DNA from: JASGIT01 sp047601665
GTDB lineage: Bacteria; Pseudomonadota; Gammaproteobacteria; Burkholderiales; Burkholderiaceae_C
Length of the DNA stretch: 64,000 nucleotides
Assembly (NCBI GenBank): GCA_047601665.1
Contig: JASGIT010000001.1
Span: 1,612,001-1,676,000, forward strand
Reading direction: 5' to 3'
Each line of letters starts with the position of its first letter. Positions within the stretch are counted from its first letter, which is position 1. Positions 43,561 to 54,227 of this stretch are shown in pieces. The notes under the pieces are model-generated. The model was not told the DNA's origin, searched no databases, and saw nothing but the letters and a program-made list of their open reading frames with translations. The translations under genes were made by a program, and so were the position numbers.

Positions 43561-46500
43561 GGGCGGTTACCCCGGCTTCCTCGGCATGACGCCGGTCCAT
43601 TTCATGCTGGCGCGCGCTGCCCTTGAACAGGGTGCGCACGACCACGAAGAACACAGGCACGAAGACCACGGCGAGCATGGTGCCGGTGACCATGCCGCCC
43701 AGCACGCCCGTGCCGATGGCACGCTGGCTGGCCGCGCCCGCGCCCGATGCGATGAACAGCGGCACCACGCCCAGGCCAAAGGCCATCGAGGTCATGATGA
43801 TGGGGCGGAACCGCAGGTGTGCCGCCTCCAGGGCTGCCGCTATCGCGCTCTTGCCCTGGGCCTGCAGGTCCTTGGCGAACTCGATGATCAGGATGGCGTT
43901 CTTGGCCGAGATACCGATGATGGTGACCAGCCCGACCTGGAAGTACACGTCGTTCGCGTAGCTGCGCAGCAGCGTGGCCAGCAGCACGCCCAGCACGCCC
44001 AGCGGCACCACCAGGATCACGGCCAGCGGGATCGACCAGCTTTCGTACAGCGCGGCCAGGCACAGGAACACGGCGAGCACGGCGAACCCGTACAGGACCA
44101 TGGCCTGGGAGCCGGCGAGCTTTTCTTCGCGCGACTGGCCCGTCCATTCGTAGCCGAAGCCTTGCGGCAGCTGGGCGGCCAGCTTCTCCATTTCGGCCAT
44201 GGCCGCGCCCGTGCTGTAGCCTGGCGCGGCGGTGCCCGCGATGCGCATGGCGGGGTAGCCGTTGTAGCGCACCGTTTGCTGCGCGCCCTTGACCCAGCGC
44301 GTGGTCGCGAAGGTGGACATGGGCACGAGCTGGCCGTTGTTGCCGCGCACGTTGATCTGCAGCAGGTCGTCGGGCTGCATCCGGCCCGGCGCATCGGCCT
44401 GCACCACCACGCGCTGCATACGGCCCTGGCTCGGGAAGTCGTTCACGTAGCTCGAACCCAGTGCCGTGGACAGCGCGGCGTTGATCGAGTCGAACGGCAC
44501 GCCCAGCGCATTGGCCTTGTCGCGGTCGATGTCGATCTGCAGCTGCGGCGCGTCTTCCAGGCCGTCGGGGCGCACCTGGGTCAGCACCTTGCTCTTCATG
44601 GCCATGCCCAGCAGCTGGTTGCGTGCGTTGACCAGCGCCTCGTGCCCCGCGCCGCTGCGGTCTTGCAGGCGGAAGGTGAAGCCCGTGGCGTTACCCAGTT
44701 CGGAAATGGGCGGCGGGCTCAGCGCGAAGATGAACGCATCGCGCACGCTGCCCAGGAGCGCGCCCGTGGTGCGGCCCGCGACGCCTTCGGCGGAATGCTG
44801 CGCCCCTTTGCGCTCGTGCCAGTCCTTGAGCGTGACGAAGGCCAGGCCCGCGTTCTGCCCCTGGCCCGAGAAGCTGAAACCCAGCACGCCGACCATGTTC
44901 TGCACTTCGGGCTGCTTGAGCACGAAGCCTTCCACCTGCTGCATCACGGACAGCGTGCGTTCCTGCGTAGCGCCGGGAGGCAGCTGTACGTTCACGATGA
45001 AGTAGCCCTGGTCCTCGTTGGGCAGGAACGAGGTGGGCAGGCGCATGTAGACCACGGCCACCGCGCCGACGATGGCGGCGTAGATCACGAGGTAGCGCGC
45101 GGCGCGCTGCAGGATGCGTGCCACGAAGCCTTCGTAGCTCTTGGCCGTGCGGCTGAAGCTGCGGTTGAACCAGCCGAAGAAGCCCGTCTTCTCGTGGTGG
45201 TGCCCCGCTTCCACGGGCTTGAGCAGCGTGGCGCACAGCGCGGGCGTGAGCGACAGCGCCATGAAGGCCGAGAAGCCGATGGACGCCACCATCACCGCCG
45301 CGAACTGGCGGTAGATGTTGCCGGTGGAGCCCGCGAAGAACGCCAGCGGCACGAACACCGACACCAGCACCACCGTCACGCCGATGATGGCCCCGGAAAT
45401 CTGCCGCATGGCCTTGCGCGTGGCTTCGAGCGGCGGCAAGCCTTCCTCGCTCATGATGCGTTCGACGTTCTCCACCACCACGATGGCGTCGTCCACCACG
45501 ATGCCGATCACCAGCACCATGCCGAACATGGTCAGCACGTTGATCGAGAAGCCCAGCGCGAGCAGCGTGGCGAACGTGCCCAGCAGCGCGATCGGCACCA
45601 CGATGGTGGGAATCAGCGTGTAGCGCCAGTTCTGCAGGAACAGGAACATCACCAGGAACACCAGCACCACGGCTTCCACCAGCGTTTCAACGACCTGCGA
45701 GATCGAGATGCTGATGAAGCGCGAGCTGTCGTACGGAATCGTCCAGCTCACGCCCTTGGGGAAATAGCGCGAGAGGTCGTTCATCTTGGCGCGCACGTCC
45801 TTGGCCGCCTGCAGCGCATTGCCCGTGGGCGTGAGCTGCACGCCAATGCCGATGGCTGGCTGGCCATTCAGGCGCGCCGAGGTGGCGTAGGATTGGCCGC
45901 CCAGTTCGATGCGCGCGACGTCCTTGAGGCGCACGGTGGAGCCGTCCGCGTTGGCGCGCAGCACGATGGCGCCGAACTGGTCCACCGTGGCGAGCTGGCC
46001 ATTGACCACCACGGTGGCCGAGATGCCCTGGCCTTTCACGTTGGGCAGGTCGCCGATCACGCCGCTGGCCACCTGCGCGTTCTGCGCGCGGATGGCATTG
46101 GTGATGTCAGTGGCGGACAGGTTGTAGCCCGTCATCTTGTCCGGATCGATCCAGATGCGCATGGCGCGCTCGGCGCCGAAGAGCTGGGCCTGGCCGATGC
46201 CGTTCAGGCGCTGCAGTTCCGGCACCACGTTGCGCGCGGCGTAATCGCCCAGCGCCGTGGTGTCGATGGCCGGGTTACTCGACGAGAGCATGGTGAACAA
46301 CAGGAAGTTGGCGCGCGACTTGTCCACGCGCACGCCCTGCTGCGTCACCACCGAAGGCAGGCGCGGCGTGGCGCGCGAAAGGCGGTTCTGCACGTCCACC
46401 TGCGCCAGATCGGGGTTGGTGCCGGGCTGGAAGCTGATGGTGATGGTGCCGGTGCCGTCGGCCTGGGCCACGGACTCCATGTAGATCATGCCGGGCGAGC

Positions 46501-46711
46501 CGTTCATTTCGCGCTCGATCACGGCGAGCACGCTGTCTTCCAGCGTCTGGGCCGAGGCGCCGGGGTAGGCGGCGCTGACCACGATGGAGGGCGGGGCCAC
46601 GGGCGGGTACTGCGCGATGGGCAACTGCGTGATCGCGACGGCGCCCATCACGATGACGAACAGCGCTATCACCCACGCGAAGATGGGGCGGTCAATAAAA
46701 AACTTGGCCAT
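43553..46711 (-). CDS. RND multidrug efflux pump (AcrB/MexB/TtgB type)
   Basis: 1052 residues with twelve helices and two large periplasmic loops. N-terminal MAKFFIDRPIFAWVIALFVI; TM4 carries the proton relay Asp pair in IGIVVDDAIVVVENVERIM; GVLGFSFSGQGQNAGLAFV and the C-terminal helices match HAE1 pumps. It exports drugs, solvents or bile-like compounds by proton antiport. The adaptor lies 15 bp upstream. Confidence 0.96.
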   Translation of the reverse strand: MAKFFIDRPIFAWVIALFVIVMGAVAITQLPIAQYPPVAPPSIVVSAAYPGASAQTLEDSVLAVIEREMNGSPGMIYMESVAQADGTGTITISFQPGTNPDLAQVDVQNRLSRATPRLPSVVTQQGVRVDKSRANFLLFTMLSSSNPAIDTTALGDYAARNVVPELQRLNGIGQAQLFGAERAMRIWIDPDKMTGYNLSATDITNAIRAQNAQVASGVIGDLPNVKGQGISATVVVNGQLATVDQFGAIVLRANADGSTVRLKDVARIELGGQSYATSARLNGQPAIGIGVQLTPTGNALQAAKDVRAKMNDLSRYFPKGVSWTIPYDSSRFISISISQVVETLVEAVVLVFLVMFLFLQNWRYTLIPTIVVPIALLGTFATLLALGFSINVLTMFGMVLVIGIVVDDAIVVVENVERIMSEEGLPPLEATRKAMRQISGAIIGVTVVLVSVFVPLAFFAGSTGNIYRQFAAVMVASIGFSAFMALSLTPALCATLLKPVEAGHHHEKTGFFGWFNRSFSRTAKSYEGFVARILQRAARYLVIYAAIVGAVAVVYMRLPTSFLPNEDQGYFIVNVQLPPGATQERTLSVMQQVEGFVLKQPEVQNMVGVLGFSFSGQGQNAGLAFVTLKDWHERKGAQHSAEGVAGRTTGALLGSVRDAFIFALSPPPISELGNATGFTFRLQDRSGAGHEALVNARNQLLGMAMKSKVLTQVRPDGLEDAPQLQIDIDRDKANALGVPFDSINAALSTALGSSYVNDFPSQGRMQRVVVQADAPGRMQPDDLLQINVRGNNGQLVPMSTFATTRWVKGAQQTVRYNGYPAMRIAGTAAPGYSTGAAMAEMEKLAAQLPQGFGYEWTGQSREEKLAGSQAMVLYGFAVLAVFLCLAALYESWSIPLAVILVVPLGVLGVLLATLLRSYANDVYFQVGLVTIIGISAKNAILIIEFAKDLQAQGKSAIAAALEAAHLRFRPIIMTSMAFGLGVVPLFIASGAGAASQRAIGTGVLGGMVTGTMLAVVFVPVFFVVVRTLFKGSARQHEMDRRHAEEAGVTAHE

Positions 46712-46726
46712 GTGTCGGGCCTCTGG

Positions 46727-48013
46727 TTATTGCTTGGATGCCGCAGCAGATGCCGGCGCAGCGGGCGCGGAAGCGGTGGATGCGGGCGCTGTAGGCGCGG
46801 CGGGCGCAGCGCCCGGCGGCTGCCAGGGCACGGCTTTCACGGGGGTGCCGGGCGGCAGCATCTGCAGTTTCTGGAATCCGTCCACCATCACCTGCTCGCC
46901 GGCTTTCAGGCCGTCCTGCACCAGCCAGCGGTTGTTCTGCGCGGTGGTCACTTTGACGGTACGGGTGCTGACCTTGCCGTCTTCGCTCACCACGCTCACG
47001 GTATCGCCCTGCTGGGTGCGGGTCACCGCCTGCTGGGGCAGGGTAATGGCGTTGGATACCTGGGCCTGTTCCAGGCGCACGCGCACGTACAGGCCGGGCA
47101 GCAGTTCGCCCTTGGGGTTGGGGATTTCGGCGCGCAACGTCACCTGGCCCGTGGTCGGGTCCACCGTCAGGTCGGAGAACAGCAGCTTGCCGGCCAGCGG
47201 GTAGGCACTGCCGTCGTCCAATACCACGTGCACCACGGCGGCATCGGTGCCGGGCGCGCGCTGGAACTGGCCTGCGGCCATCGCGCGGCGCAGGTTCAGC
47301 ACGTCGGTGGACGACTGCGTGAAGTTCACATACACCTTGTCGATCTGCTGCACCAGCGCAAGCTGCGTTGCCTCGCCCTGGCCGACCAGCGCGCCCTCGG
47401 TCACCAGCGCACGGCCGATGCGGCCGGCGATGGGGGCGGTCACCGTGGTGTAGCCGAGGTTGATTTCGGCGGTGCGCACGGCGGCCTTGCCGGACATCAC
47501 GTCGGCCTGGGCCTGCTTCTGGGCTGCTTCGGCGTTCACGAAGTCCTGCTTGCTGATGGCGTTGGCGCCCACCAGCGGGCGGTAGCGCTCCAGCTGCGCC
47601 GTGGTCTGCGCCAGATTGGCCTGGGCGCGCGCCAGTGTGGCGCGCGCGCTTTCCAGTGCTGCGGCGTAAGGGGCTGGGTCGATCTTGAACAGCGGCTGGC
47701 CTGCCTTGACGTCGCTGCCTTCCTTGAACAGACGCTGCTGCAGGATGCCCGCGGCGCGTGCGCGGATCTGGGCCGTGCGCACGGCCTCGACGCGGCCCGG
47801 CAGTTCGGTCACCAGGCCCACATTGCCCGGCGTAGCCACCACCACGCCCACTTGCACGGGCGGCATCTTGTGGGCGCCGCCGTCACCGCCTGCTGCGGCT
47901 TCGTCCTTCTTGCCGCCGCAAGCCGCCAGGGCCAGGGTGCAGGCCAGGGCCAGGCCGAAGGCGGCTTTCTTGAAGGGAGGGGAAATGTCTGACAGGTCGC
48001 GCGAGCGCTGCAT
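46727..48013 (-). CDS. RND efflux periplasmic adaptor (AcrA/MexA/TtgA type)
   Basis: A 428-residue lipoprotein from the ATG at 48013 with GAAGGA upstream; an earlier ATG at 48112 would lie in the operator. The lipobox is LAAC (after ALACTLALAAC); the beta-barrel and lipoyl parts contain VTELPGRVEAVRTAQIRARA, AGILQQRLFKEGSDVKAGQP, the hairpin ARATLARAQANLAQTTAQLE, and VTAPIAGRIGRALVTEGAL. The C-terminus is an Ala/Pro-rich tail. It is the first gene of the efflux operon and should be repressed by the adjacent TetR protein. Confidence 0.95.
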   Translation of the reverse strand: MQRSRDLSDISPPFKKAAFGLALACTLALAACGGKKDEAAAGGDGGAHKMPPVQVGVVVATPGNVGLVTELPGRVEAVRTAQIRARAAGILQQRLFKEGSDVKAGQPLFKIDPAPYAAALESARATLARAQANLAQTTAQLERYRPLVGANAISKQDFVNAEAAQKQAQADVMSGKAAVRTAEINLGYTTVTAPIAGRIGRALVTEGALVGQGEATQLALVQQIDKVYVNFTQSSTDVLNLRRAMAAGQFQRAPGTDAAVVHVVLDDGSAYPLAGKLLFSDLTVDPTTGQVTLRAEIPNPKGELLPGLYVRVRLEQAQVSNAITLPQQAVTRTQQGDTVSVVSEDGKVSTRTVKVTTAQNNRWLVQDGLKAGEQVMVDGFQKLQMLPPGTPVKAVPWQPPGAAPAAPTAPASTASAPAAPASAAASKQ

Positions 48014-48103
48014 GGAGGGGTCCTTCCGGGGGTGTACGGCAAACAAGACAAGGGTGGCGAAAACGCCACCCTTGGCATTGCTGACCTGAGAATGTGTCGC
48101 CAA

Positions 48104-48131
48104 ATTATACATACAACCATGAATGTATAAT
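48104..48131. promoter_or_regulatory. Operator/divergent promoter of the efflux operon (TtgR/AcrR-like)
   Basis: A 28-bp palindrome: ATTATACAT (48104-48112), 10-bp spacer, ATGTATAAT (48123-48131), with core TACATACAACCATGAATGTA. It resembles TtgR and AcrR operators as I recall them. Each arm contains a TATAAT in opposite direction, a possible -10 for tetR (48126-48131) and for the pump operon (48104-48109). Confidence 0.85.
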
Positions 48132-48181
48132 GGCAGGCGCCGTGCAAGTCACGACACAGTATGAACTACCGGGAGAGGCGC

Positions 48182-48802
48182 ATGGTCCGGCGTACCAAAG
48201 AAGATGCAGAAGCCACGCGCGACAGCCTGCTCGACGCAGCGGAGCGGGTTTTTCATGAAAAAGGCGTGTCGCGCGCCACGCTGGCGGACATTGCGCAGGC
48301 TGCGGGGGCGACGCGCGGGGCCATCTACTGGCATTTCCGGGACAAGGCCGACCTGTTCGGCGCCATGATGGATCGCGTCACCCTGCCGCTGGAAAACGCC
48401 TACGGCCCCAGCGGGGGTAATGAAGACGTGGCGCCCCTGCAGCGGCTGCGCGGCGTCGTGGAGGGGGTGCTGCGCATGGTGGCGACGGACGAACGCGCGC
48501 GCAAAGTCTTCGAGATTGCGCTGTACCGGGTGGAGTACGTCAACGAACTCAGCGCCGTGCGCGACCGGCACATGACGGCTTGCGAAGGGTTCGAAGCCAA
48601 ACTGGCCGAAGACATGCGCCGTGCGGCGCAGGCGCAGGGGCTGGTCTTGGAGATGCCGCCCGAGGTGGCGGCCAAGGGGTTGCACGCCCTGTTCGACGGG
48701 CTGCTGCAAGGCTGGCTGCTCAATCTCGGCAATTTCGACTTGGTGGCTGTGGGTCGCATGACGACGGATGCTTACCTGGCGGGGCTGGGCTTCGACCTTT
48801 GA
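48182..48802 (+). CDS. TetR-family repressor of the RND efflux operon (TtgR/AcrR-like)
   Basis: About 206 residues from the ATG at 48182, preceded by GGGAGAGG; an ATG at 48161 is a weaker alternative. The HTH is at about 31-51 (RATLADIAQAAGATRGAIYW, HFRDKADLF). The C-terminal ligand domain is the AcrR type, with GLHALFDGLLQGWLLN. Divergent from the adaptor gene over the palindromic operator, it is expected to repress both itself and the pump and be relieved by substrates. Confidence 0.92.
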   Translation: MVRRTKEDAEATRDSLLDAAERVFHEKGVSRATLADIAQAAGATRGAIYWHFRDKADLFGAMMDRVTLPLENAYGPSGGNEDVAPLQRLRGVVEGVLRMVATDERARKVFEIALYRVEYVNELSAVRDRHMTACEGFEAKLAEDMRRAAQAQGLVLEMPPEVAAKGLHALFDGLLQGWLLNLGNFDLVAVGRMTTDAYLAGLGFDL

Positions 48803-48850
48803 GGGCCGTGCAATAATGCGGGGCTTCGCCTTGTGGCGGAGTTGGAATGC

Positions 48851-48926
48851 GCGGCTGTAGCTCAGTGGATAGAGTATCGGCCTCCGAAGCCGAGGGTCGT
48901 GGGTTCGATCCCCGCCAGCCGCGCCA
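48851..48926 (+). tRNA. tRNA-Arg (CCG)
   Basis: 76 bases including encoded CCA. Acceptor GCGGCTG / CAGCCGC, anticodon loop CTCCGAA with anticodon CCG, T-loop TTCGATC. It stands just before the tRNA-tuf operon but has its own upstream region. Confidence 0.96.
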
Positions 48927-48946
48927 GTGTCGTTTTTTGAGGCTGC

Positions 48947-48976
48947 TTGCGCGGTGCCAAAAAATGCTGCTAGAAT
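48947..48976 (+). promoter_or_regulatory. Probable promoter of the tRNA-Tyr-Gly-Thr-tuf operon
   Basis: -35 TTGCGC (48947-48952), 18-bp spacer, -10 TAGAAT (48971-48976), ending 12 bp before tRNA-Tyr. Confidence 0.6.
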
Positions 48977-48988
48977 CCAAGGCTCTCC

Positions 48989-49074
48989 GGAGGGGTGCCC
49001 GAGTGGCTAAAGGGGGCAGACTGTAAATCTGTTGGCTTACGCCTACACTGGTTCGAATCCAGTCCCCTCCACCA
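48989..49074 (+). tRNA. tRNA-Tyr (GTA)
   Basis: 86 bases with encoded CCA. Acceptor GGAGGGG / CCCCTCC, anticodon GTA in CTGTAAA, long variable arm as in class II tRNAs. Confidence 0.96.
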
Positions 49075-49116
49075 GCTTTGCGCTGGAAGAGTTTTTGCAC
49101 AGGCTGTATGGCTTGC

Positions 49117-49190
49117 GCGGGAGTAGTTCAATGGTAGAACCCCAGCCTTCCAAGCTGATGACGCGGGTTCGATTCCCGTCTCCCGCTCCA
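49117..49190 (+). tRNA. tRNA-Gly (TCC)
   Basis: 74 bases with encoded CCA. Acceptor GCGGGAG / CTCCCGC, anticodon TCC in CTTCCAA. Confidence 0.96.
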
Positions 49191-49241
49191 TGCGGCGTGT
49201 GGTTTGATTGATGTGGGGCTGCAGCGATGCGGCTTCATGTT

Positions 49242-49316
<75 letters not shown>

Positions 49317-49396
49317 GATTTTTGGCGCACTCCGTCTATGGGGTGCGCCACATCTTGTTGTTTTGAAGTTTGTAGATTTTTTTCGGAGTCGGAAAA

Positions 49397-50587
<1,191 letters not shown>

Positions 50588-50603
50588 TCTTTGAAAGGGT
50601 TCT

Positions 50604-50679
50604 AGGGGTATAGCTCAATTGGCAGAGCGTCGGTCTCCAAAACCGAAGGTTGTAGGTTCGATTCCTACTGCCCCTGCCA
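50604..50679 (+). tRNA. tRNA-Trp (CCA)
   Basis: 76 bases with encoded CCA. Acceptor AGGGGTA / TGCCCCT, anticodon CCA in TCTCCAAAA. It sits between tuf and secE, the usual place in proteobacteria. Confidence 0.96.
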
Positions 50680-50699
50680 CCTGAAAGGTGGAAACCAAC

Positions 50700-50724
50700 A
50701 AGCCCGCCAGCTTCTGGCGGGCTT
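50700..50724 (+). terminator. Hairpin after tRNA-Trp
   Basis: 11-bp perfect stem AAGCCCGCCAG / CTGGCGGGCTT with a 3-base loop. The U-tract is poor, so it may be a weak terminator or a processing site before secE. Confidence 0.5.
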
Positions 50725-50779
50725 CAGTGTCTTGGGCGCGGGCCGTTTTTTTGGCGGTAAGCGCATGAATTGATCCGAT

Positions 50780-51163
50780 ATGGCTACCACTCCCATTGAA
50801 ACCGTCAGCACCGGTGCCGACAAGGCCAAACTGGCCGCCGTCGTGCTGCTGGTGGTTGCGGCGCTTGCCGGTTTCTATCTGCTCGGCAAGCAAGGCCCCG
50901 TTGCGCAATGGGGCGCGCTCATCGTCGGCCTGGCGGCTGCCGTGGGGGTGTTCCTGAGTTCCGAGTGGGGCCGTCAGTTCATCGGCTTTGCGCGCGATTC
51001 GGTGCGTGAAGTCAAGAAGGTGGTCTGGCCCAGCCGCAAGGAAACCTTGCAGATGACGGCCTATGTGTTCGCCTTCGTAGTGCTCATGGCCCTGTTTCTC
51101 TGGTTGACCGACAAGACGCTGGAATGGGTGCTGTACGACCTGATCCTGGGCTGGAGGAAGTAA
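50780..51163 (+). CDS. secE: Preprotein translocase subunit SecE
   Basis: 127 residues with three helices (KLAAVVLLVVAALAGFYLLG, GALIVGLAAAVGVFLSSEWG, TAYVFAFVVLMALFLWLTDK) and the conserved cytoplasmic motif REVKKVVWPSRKETLQMT. It braces SecY in the translocon. Three-helix form as in E. coli. Its stop overlaps the nusG start by 1 base. Confidence 0.96.
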   Translation: MATTPIETVSTGADKAKLAAVVLLVVAALAGFYLLGKQGPVAQWGALIVGLAAAVGVFLSSEWGRQFIGFARDSVREVKKVVWPSRKETLQMTAYVFAFVVLMALFLWLTDKTLEWVLYDLILGWRK

Positions 51164-51753
51164 TGACTGAAACCACCACCGTTGCCACGGAAGTTCTGGG
51201 CAGCGCCACGTCGGCCAACCCGGATCTGCGCTGGTACATCGTCCATGCCTACTCGGGCATGGAAAAGGCCGTGGAGCGCAACATCGCCGAGCGCGTGAAC
51301 CGCGCCGGGATGCAGACCAAGTTTGGCCGTGTGCTCGTGCCGACCGAAGAGGTCGTCGAGATGAAGAACGGCCAGAAGAAGACCACCGAGCGCCGCCTGT
51401 ACCCCGGCTACGTGTTCGTCGAGATGGTGATGGACGACGACACCTGGCACCTCGTGAAGCACACGAGCAAGGTCACGGGTTTCGTCGGCGGCGCGAAGAA
51501 CCGCCCGGCTCCGATCTCCGAGGAAGAAGTCCAGAAGATTGTGAACCAAATGCAGGAGGGCACCGACAAGCCCCGCCACAAGGTGGAGTTCATGGTCGGC
51601 GAGCTCGTGCGCGTCAAGGAAGGCCCGTTCACCGACTTCAACGGCACGGTGGAAGAGGTCAACTACGAAAAGAACCGCCTGCGCGTGTCGGTCATGATCT
51701 TTGGCCGCTCCACGCCGGTGGAACTGGAATTCGCCCAGGTCGAGAAGACCTGA
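51163..51753 (+). CDS. nusG: Transcription antitermination factor NusG
   Basis: 196 residues from the ATG overlapping the secE stop. The NGN domain contains WYIVHAYSGMEKAVERNIAE; the KOW domain contains FMVGELVRVKEGPFTDFNGT. It couples RNA polymerase to ribosomes and Rho. There is a short extra N-terminal tail (TETTTVATEVLGSAT). Confidence 0.97.
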   Translation: MTETTTVATEVLGSATSANPDLRWYIVHAYSGMEKAVERNIAERVNRAGMQTKFGRVLVPTEEVVEMKNGQKKTTERRLYPGYVFVEMVMDDDTWHLVKHTSKVTGFVGGAKNRPAPISEEEVQKIVNQMQEGTDKPRHKVEFMVGELVRVKEGPFTDFNGTVEEVNYEKNRLRVSVMIFGRSTPVELEFAQVEKT

Positions 51754-51864
51754 GCACAAGAACCCCGCGTTTTCTGACTCGGCGCGAACGTAAATACCGA
51801 GTCACCCACCCCGCCGGGGAGCCATGCCGCAAGGTGTGGCGCTATCACCCGCAAGGAGCTATAC

Positions 51865-52296
51865 ATGGCGAAGAAAATCGTCGGCTTCATCAAGCTGCAA
51901 GTGCCAGCTGGTAAGGCCAATCCGTCCCCCCCGATCGGTCCCGCGCTGGGCCAGCGCGGCCTCAACATCATGGAGTTCTGCAAGGCGTTCAACGCGCAGA
52001 CCCAGGGTGTCGAGCCGGGCCTGCCGCTGCCCGTGGTCATCACGGCCTTCGCGGACAAGAGCTTCACCTTCATCATCAAGACGCCGCCCGCGACGACCCT
52101 GATCAAGAAGGCCATCAAGCTCGAAAAGGGTTCTTCCAACGCTCTGTCCACCAAGGTCGGCAAGATCACGCGCGCGCAGCTCGAAGAGATCGCCAAGACC
52201 AAGCTGAAGGACATGAACGCTGCGAGCGTGGACGCCGCCGTGCGCACGCTGGCTGGCTCGGCCCGTTCCATGGGCGTGACGGTGGAGGGTCTCTGA
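51865..52296 (+). CDS. rplK: Ribosomal protein L11
   Basis: 143 residues: IVGFIKLQVPAGKANPSPPI, GPALGQRGLNIMEFCKAFNA, SVDAAVRTLAGSARSMG. It binds the GTPase-associated centre of 23S rRNA. AAGGAG ribosome site; rplA follows after 1 bp, so L11 and L1 are translated together. Confidence 0.98.
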   Translation: MAKKIVGFIKLQVPAGKANPSPPIGPALGQRGLNIMEFCKAFNAQTQGVEPGLPLPVVITAFADKSFTFIIKTPPATTLIKKAIKLEKGSSNALSTKVGKITRAQLEEIAKTKLKDMNAASVDAAVRTLAGSARSMGVTVEGL

Positions 52297-52297
52297 A

Positions 52298-52993
52298 ATG
52301 GCAAAGCTGACCAAGAAACAAAAGGCGCTGGCAGGCAAGGTGGAATCGACCAAGCTGTACGCATTCGCTGACGCCGTGGCGCTGGTGAAGGAAGCCGCGA
52401 CCGCCAAGTTCGACGAATCCATCGACGTGGCCGTGCAACTGGGCGTGGACGCGAAGAAGTCCGACCAGGTGGTGCGTGGCGCCGTGGTGCTGCCCAACGG
52501 CACCGGCAAGACCAAGCGCGTGGCCGTGTTCGCCCAAGGCGCCAAGGCCGAGGAAGCCAAGGCCGCTGGCGCCGACATCGTGGGCATGGACGACCTCGCC
52601 GCCCAGGTGAAGGCCGGCGACATGCCTTTCGACGTGGTGATCGCCGCCCCCGACGCGATGCGCGTGGTGGGTACGCTGGGCCAGATCCTCGGCCCGCGCG
52701 GCCTGATGCCGAACCCCAAGGTCGGCACCGTGACGCCCGACGTGGCCACGGCCGTGAAGAACGCCAAGGCCGGCCAGGTGCAGTTCCGCGTGGACAAGGC
52801 CGGTATCGTGCACAGCACGATCGGCCGCCGCTCGTTCGACAACGACAAGCTCCAGGGCAACCTGGCGGCGCTGATCGATGCGCTGAACAAGGCCAAGCCC
52901 GCGACCAGCAAGGGTGTGTACCTGCGCAAGGTGGCCGTGTCTTCCACGATGGGTCTGGGCGTTCGCGTCGATACGCAATCCATCACGGCCTGA
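52298..52993 (+). CDS. rplA: Ribosomal protein L1
   Basis: 231 residues; motifs ESIDVAVQLGVDAKKSDQVV, GQILGPRGLMPNPKVGTVTP and ISSTMG-like SSTMGLGVRVD end. It binds the L1 stalk of 23S rRNA and in relatives represses its own L11-L1 message. Confidence 0.98.
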   Translation: MAKLTKKQKALAGKVESTKLYAFADAVALVKEAATAKFDESIDVAVQLGVDAKKSDQVVRGAVVLPNGTGKTKRVAVFAQGAKAEEAKAAGADIVGMDDLAAQVKAGDMPFDVVIAAPDAMRVVGTLGQILGPRGLMPNPKVGTVTPDVATAVKNAKAGQVQFRVDKAGIVHSTIGRRSFDNDKLQGNLAALIDALNKAKPATSKGVYLRKVAVSSTMGLGVRVDTQSITA

Positions 52994-53004
52994 TCGTGAG
53001 AAAT

Positions 53005-53220
53005 CTTGGAGCGCTTCGCAAGGGGCGCTCCAGTGGTGGGCCGGTGCAGTAATGCATCGGGCCATCCAAGACCGTTGGTGTGCAGGCCGGCTGCACTTAA
53101 ACCCCGATGGGCCAACGCAGATGGCGATCCCGCTGCTGATGGAATTTGTTCCGAAAACAGTTGGTCGCTGCAACCCAAGAGCGCGCACGAAGACCCGTTC
53201 CAAGTGCGCATATGAAGGAG
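53005..53220 (+). ncRNA. L10 leader (ribosomal autoregulation of rplJ-rplL)
   Basis: The 233-bp gap before rplJ holds the expected L10(L12)4-binding leader: hairpin TGCAG / CTGCA (53081-53095) ending CTGCACTTAA, long-range CGTTGG (53073-53078) / CCAACG (53112-53117), and an earlier GGAGCGC / GCGCTCC hairpin. The motif matches the L10 leader as I know it; no covariance search was done. Confidence 0.7.
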
Positions 53221-53226
53221 TAGACC

Positions 53227-53733
53227 TTGAGTCTTAATCGCAGTGAGAAAGAAGCGGTCATCAATGAAGTGACCAGCCTCGCCGCTAAAGCTCAAACGCT
53301 CGTGATCGCGGAATACCGTGGCATCACGGTGGCCGACATGACCAAACTGCGCGTCGATGCCCGCAGCAAGGGCGTGACCCTGAGTGTTCTGAAGAACACC
53401 CTGGCACGCCGTGCTGTGGCTGGCAGCGCGTTTGACGTGGTGGCCGACCAGATGACCGGTCCTCTGATCTATGGCTTCTCCGAAGACGCTGTGGCCGCCG
53501 CCAAGGTGGTGGCCGATTTCGCGAAAACCAACGACAAGCTGGTGATTCGCGGCGGCGCCTTCGCGGGCAAGGCCCTGGATGTGAACGGCGTGAAGCAACT
53601 GGCCAACATCCCTTCCAAGGAAGTGCTGCTGGCCCAGCTGTGTGGCTTGCTGATGTCGCCGATCTCCCGCACCGCCGTGGTGCTGGGCGCCCTGGCGGCC
53701 AAGAAAGGCGAAGGCGAACCTGCTGCCGCTTAA
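53227..53733 (+). CDS. rplJ: Ribosomal protein L10
   Basis: 168 residues from a TTG start (53227) with GAAGGAG 8 bases upstream; it begins SLNRSEKEAVINEV, followed by LVIAEYRGITVADMTKLRVD and GPLIYGFSEDAVAAAKVVAD. It builds the L12 stalk and regulates its own leader. The TTG start agrees with the family N-terminus. Confidence 0.97.
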   Translation: MSLNRSEKEAVINEVTSLAAKAQTLVIAEYRGITVADMTKLRVDARSKGVTLSVLKNTLARRAVAGSAFDVVADQMTGPLIYGFSEDAVAAAKVVADFAKTNDKLVIRGGAFAGKALDVNGVKQLANIPSKEVLLAQLCGLLMSPISRTAVVLGALAAKKGEGEPAAA

Positions 53734-53783
53734 ATGGCGCACGCAGACGTCCCCCTCTTAAAACCAATTGTTAGGAAATCAAA

Positions 53784-54164
<381 letters not shown>

Positions 54165-54177
54165 TTCGGCTTTTGCG

Positions 54178-54227
54178 AAGGCTGGAAGCTCCACAAGGGC
54201 TTCCAGCCTTTGGCGCTTTCAGAGCGC
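54178..54227 (+). promoter_or_regulatory. Tandem hairpins between rplL and rpoB
   Basis: 12-bp perfect stem AAGGCTGGAAGC (54178-54189) / GCTTCCAGCCTT (54199-54210), then GCGCT / AGCGC (54213-54227). This is the place of the attenuator and RNase III site in E. coli rplL-rpoB. No strong U-tract, so partial termination or processing is likely. Confidence 0.6.

Noticed and set aside
43496..47992. Very long open frame on the plus strand opposite the efflux pump genes
   Set aside because: His/Gln/Arg-rich translation without domains, antisense to clear RND genes; an effect of high GC at third positions.
53006..53215. Small open frames between rplA and rplJ
   Set aside because: They lie in the L10 leader RNA and show no coding signal.
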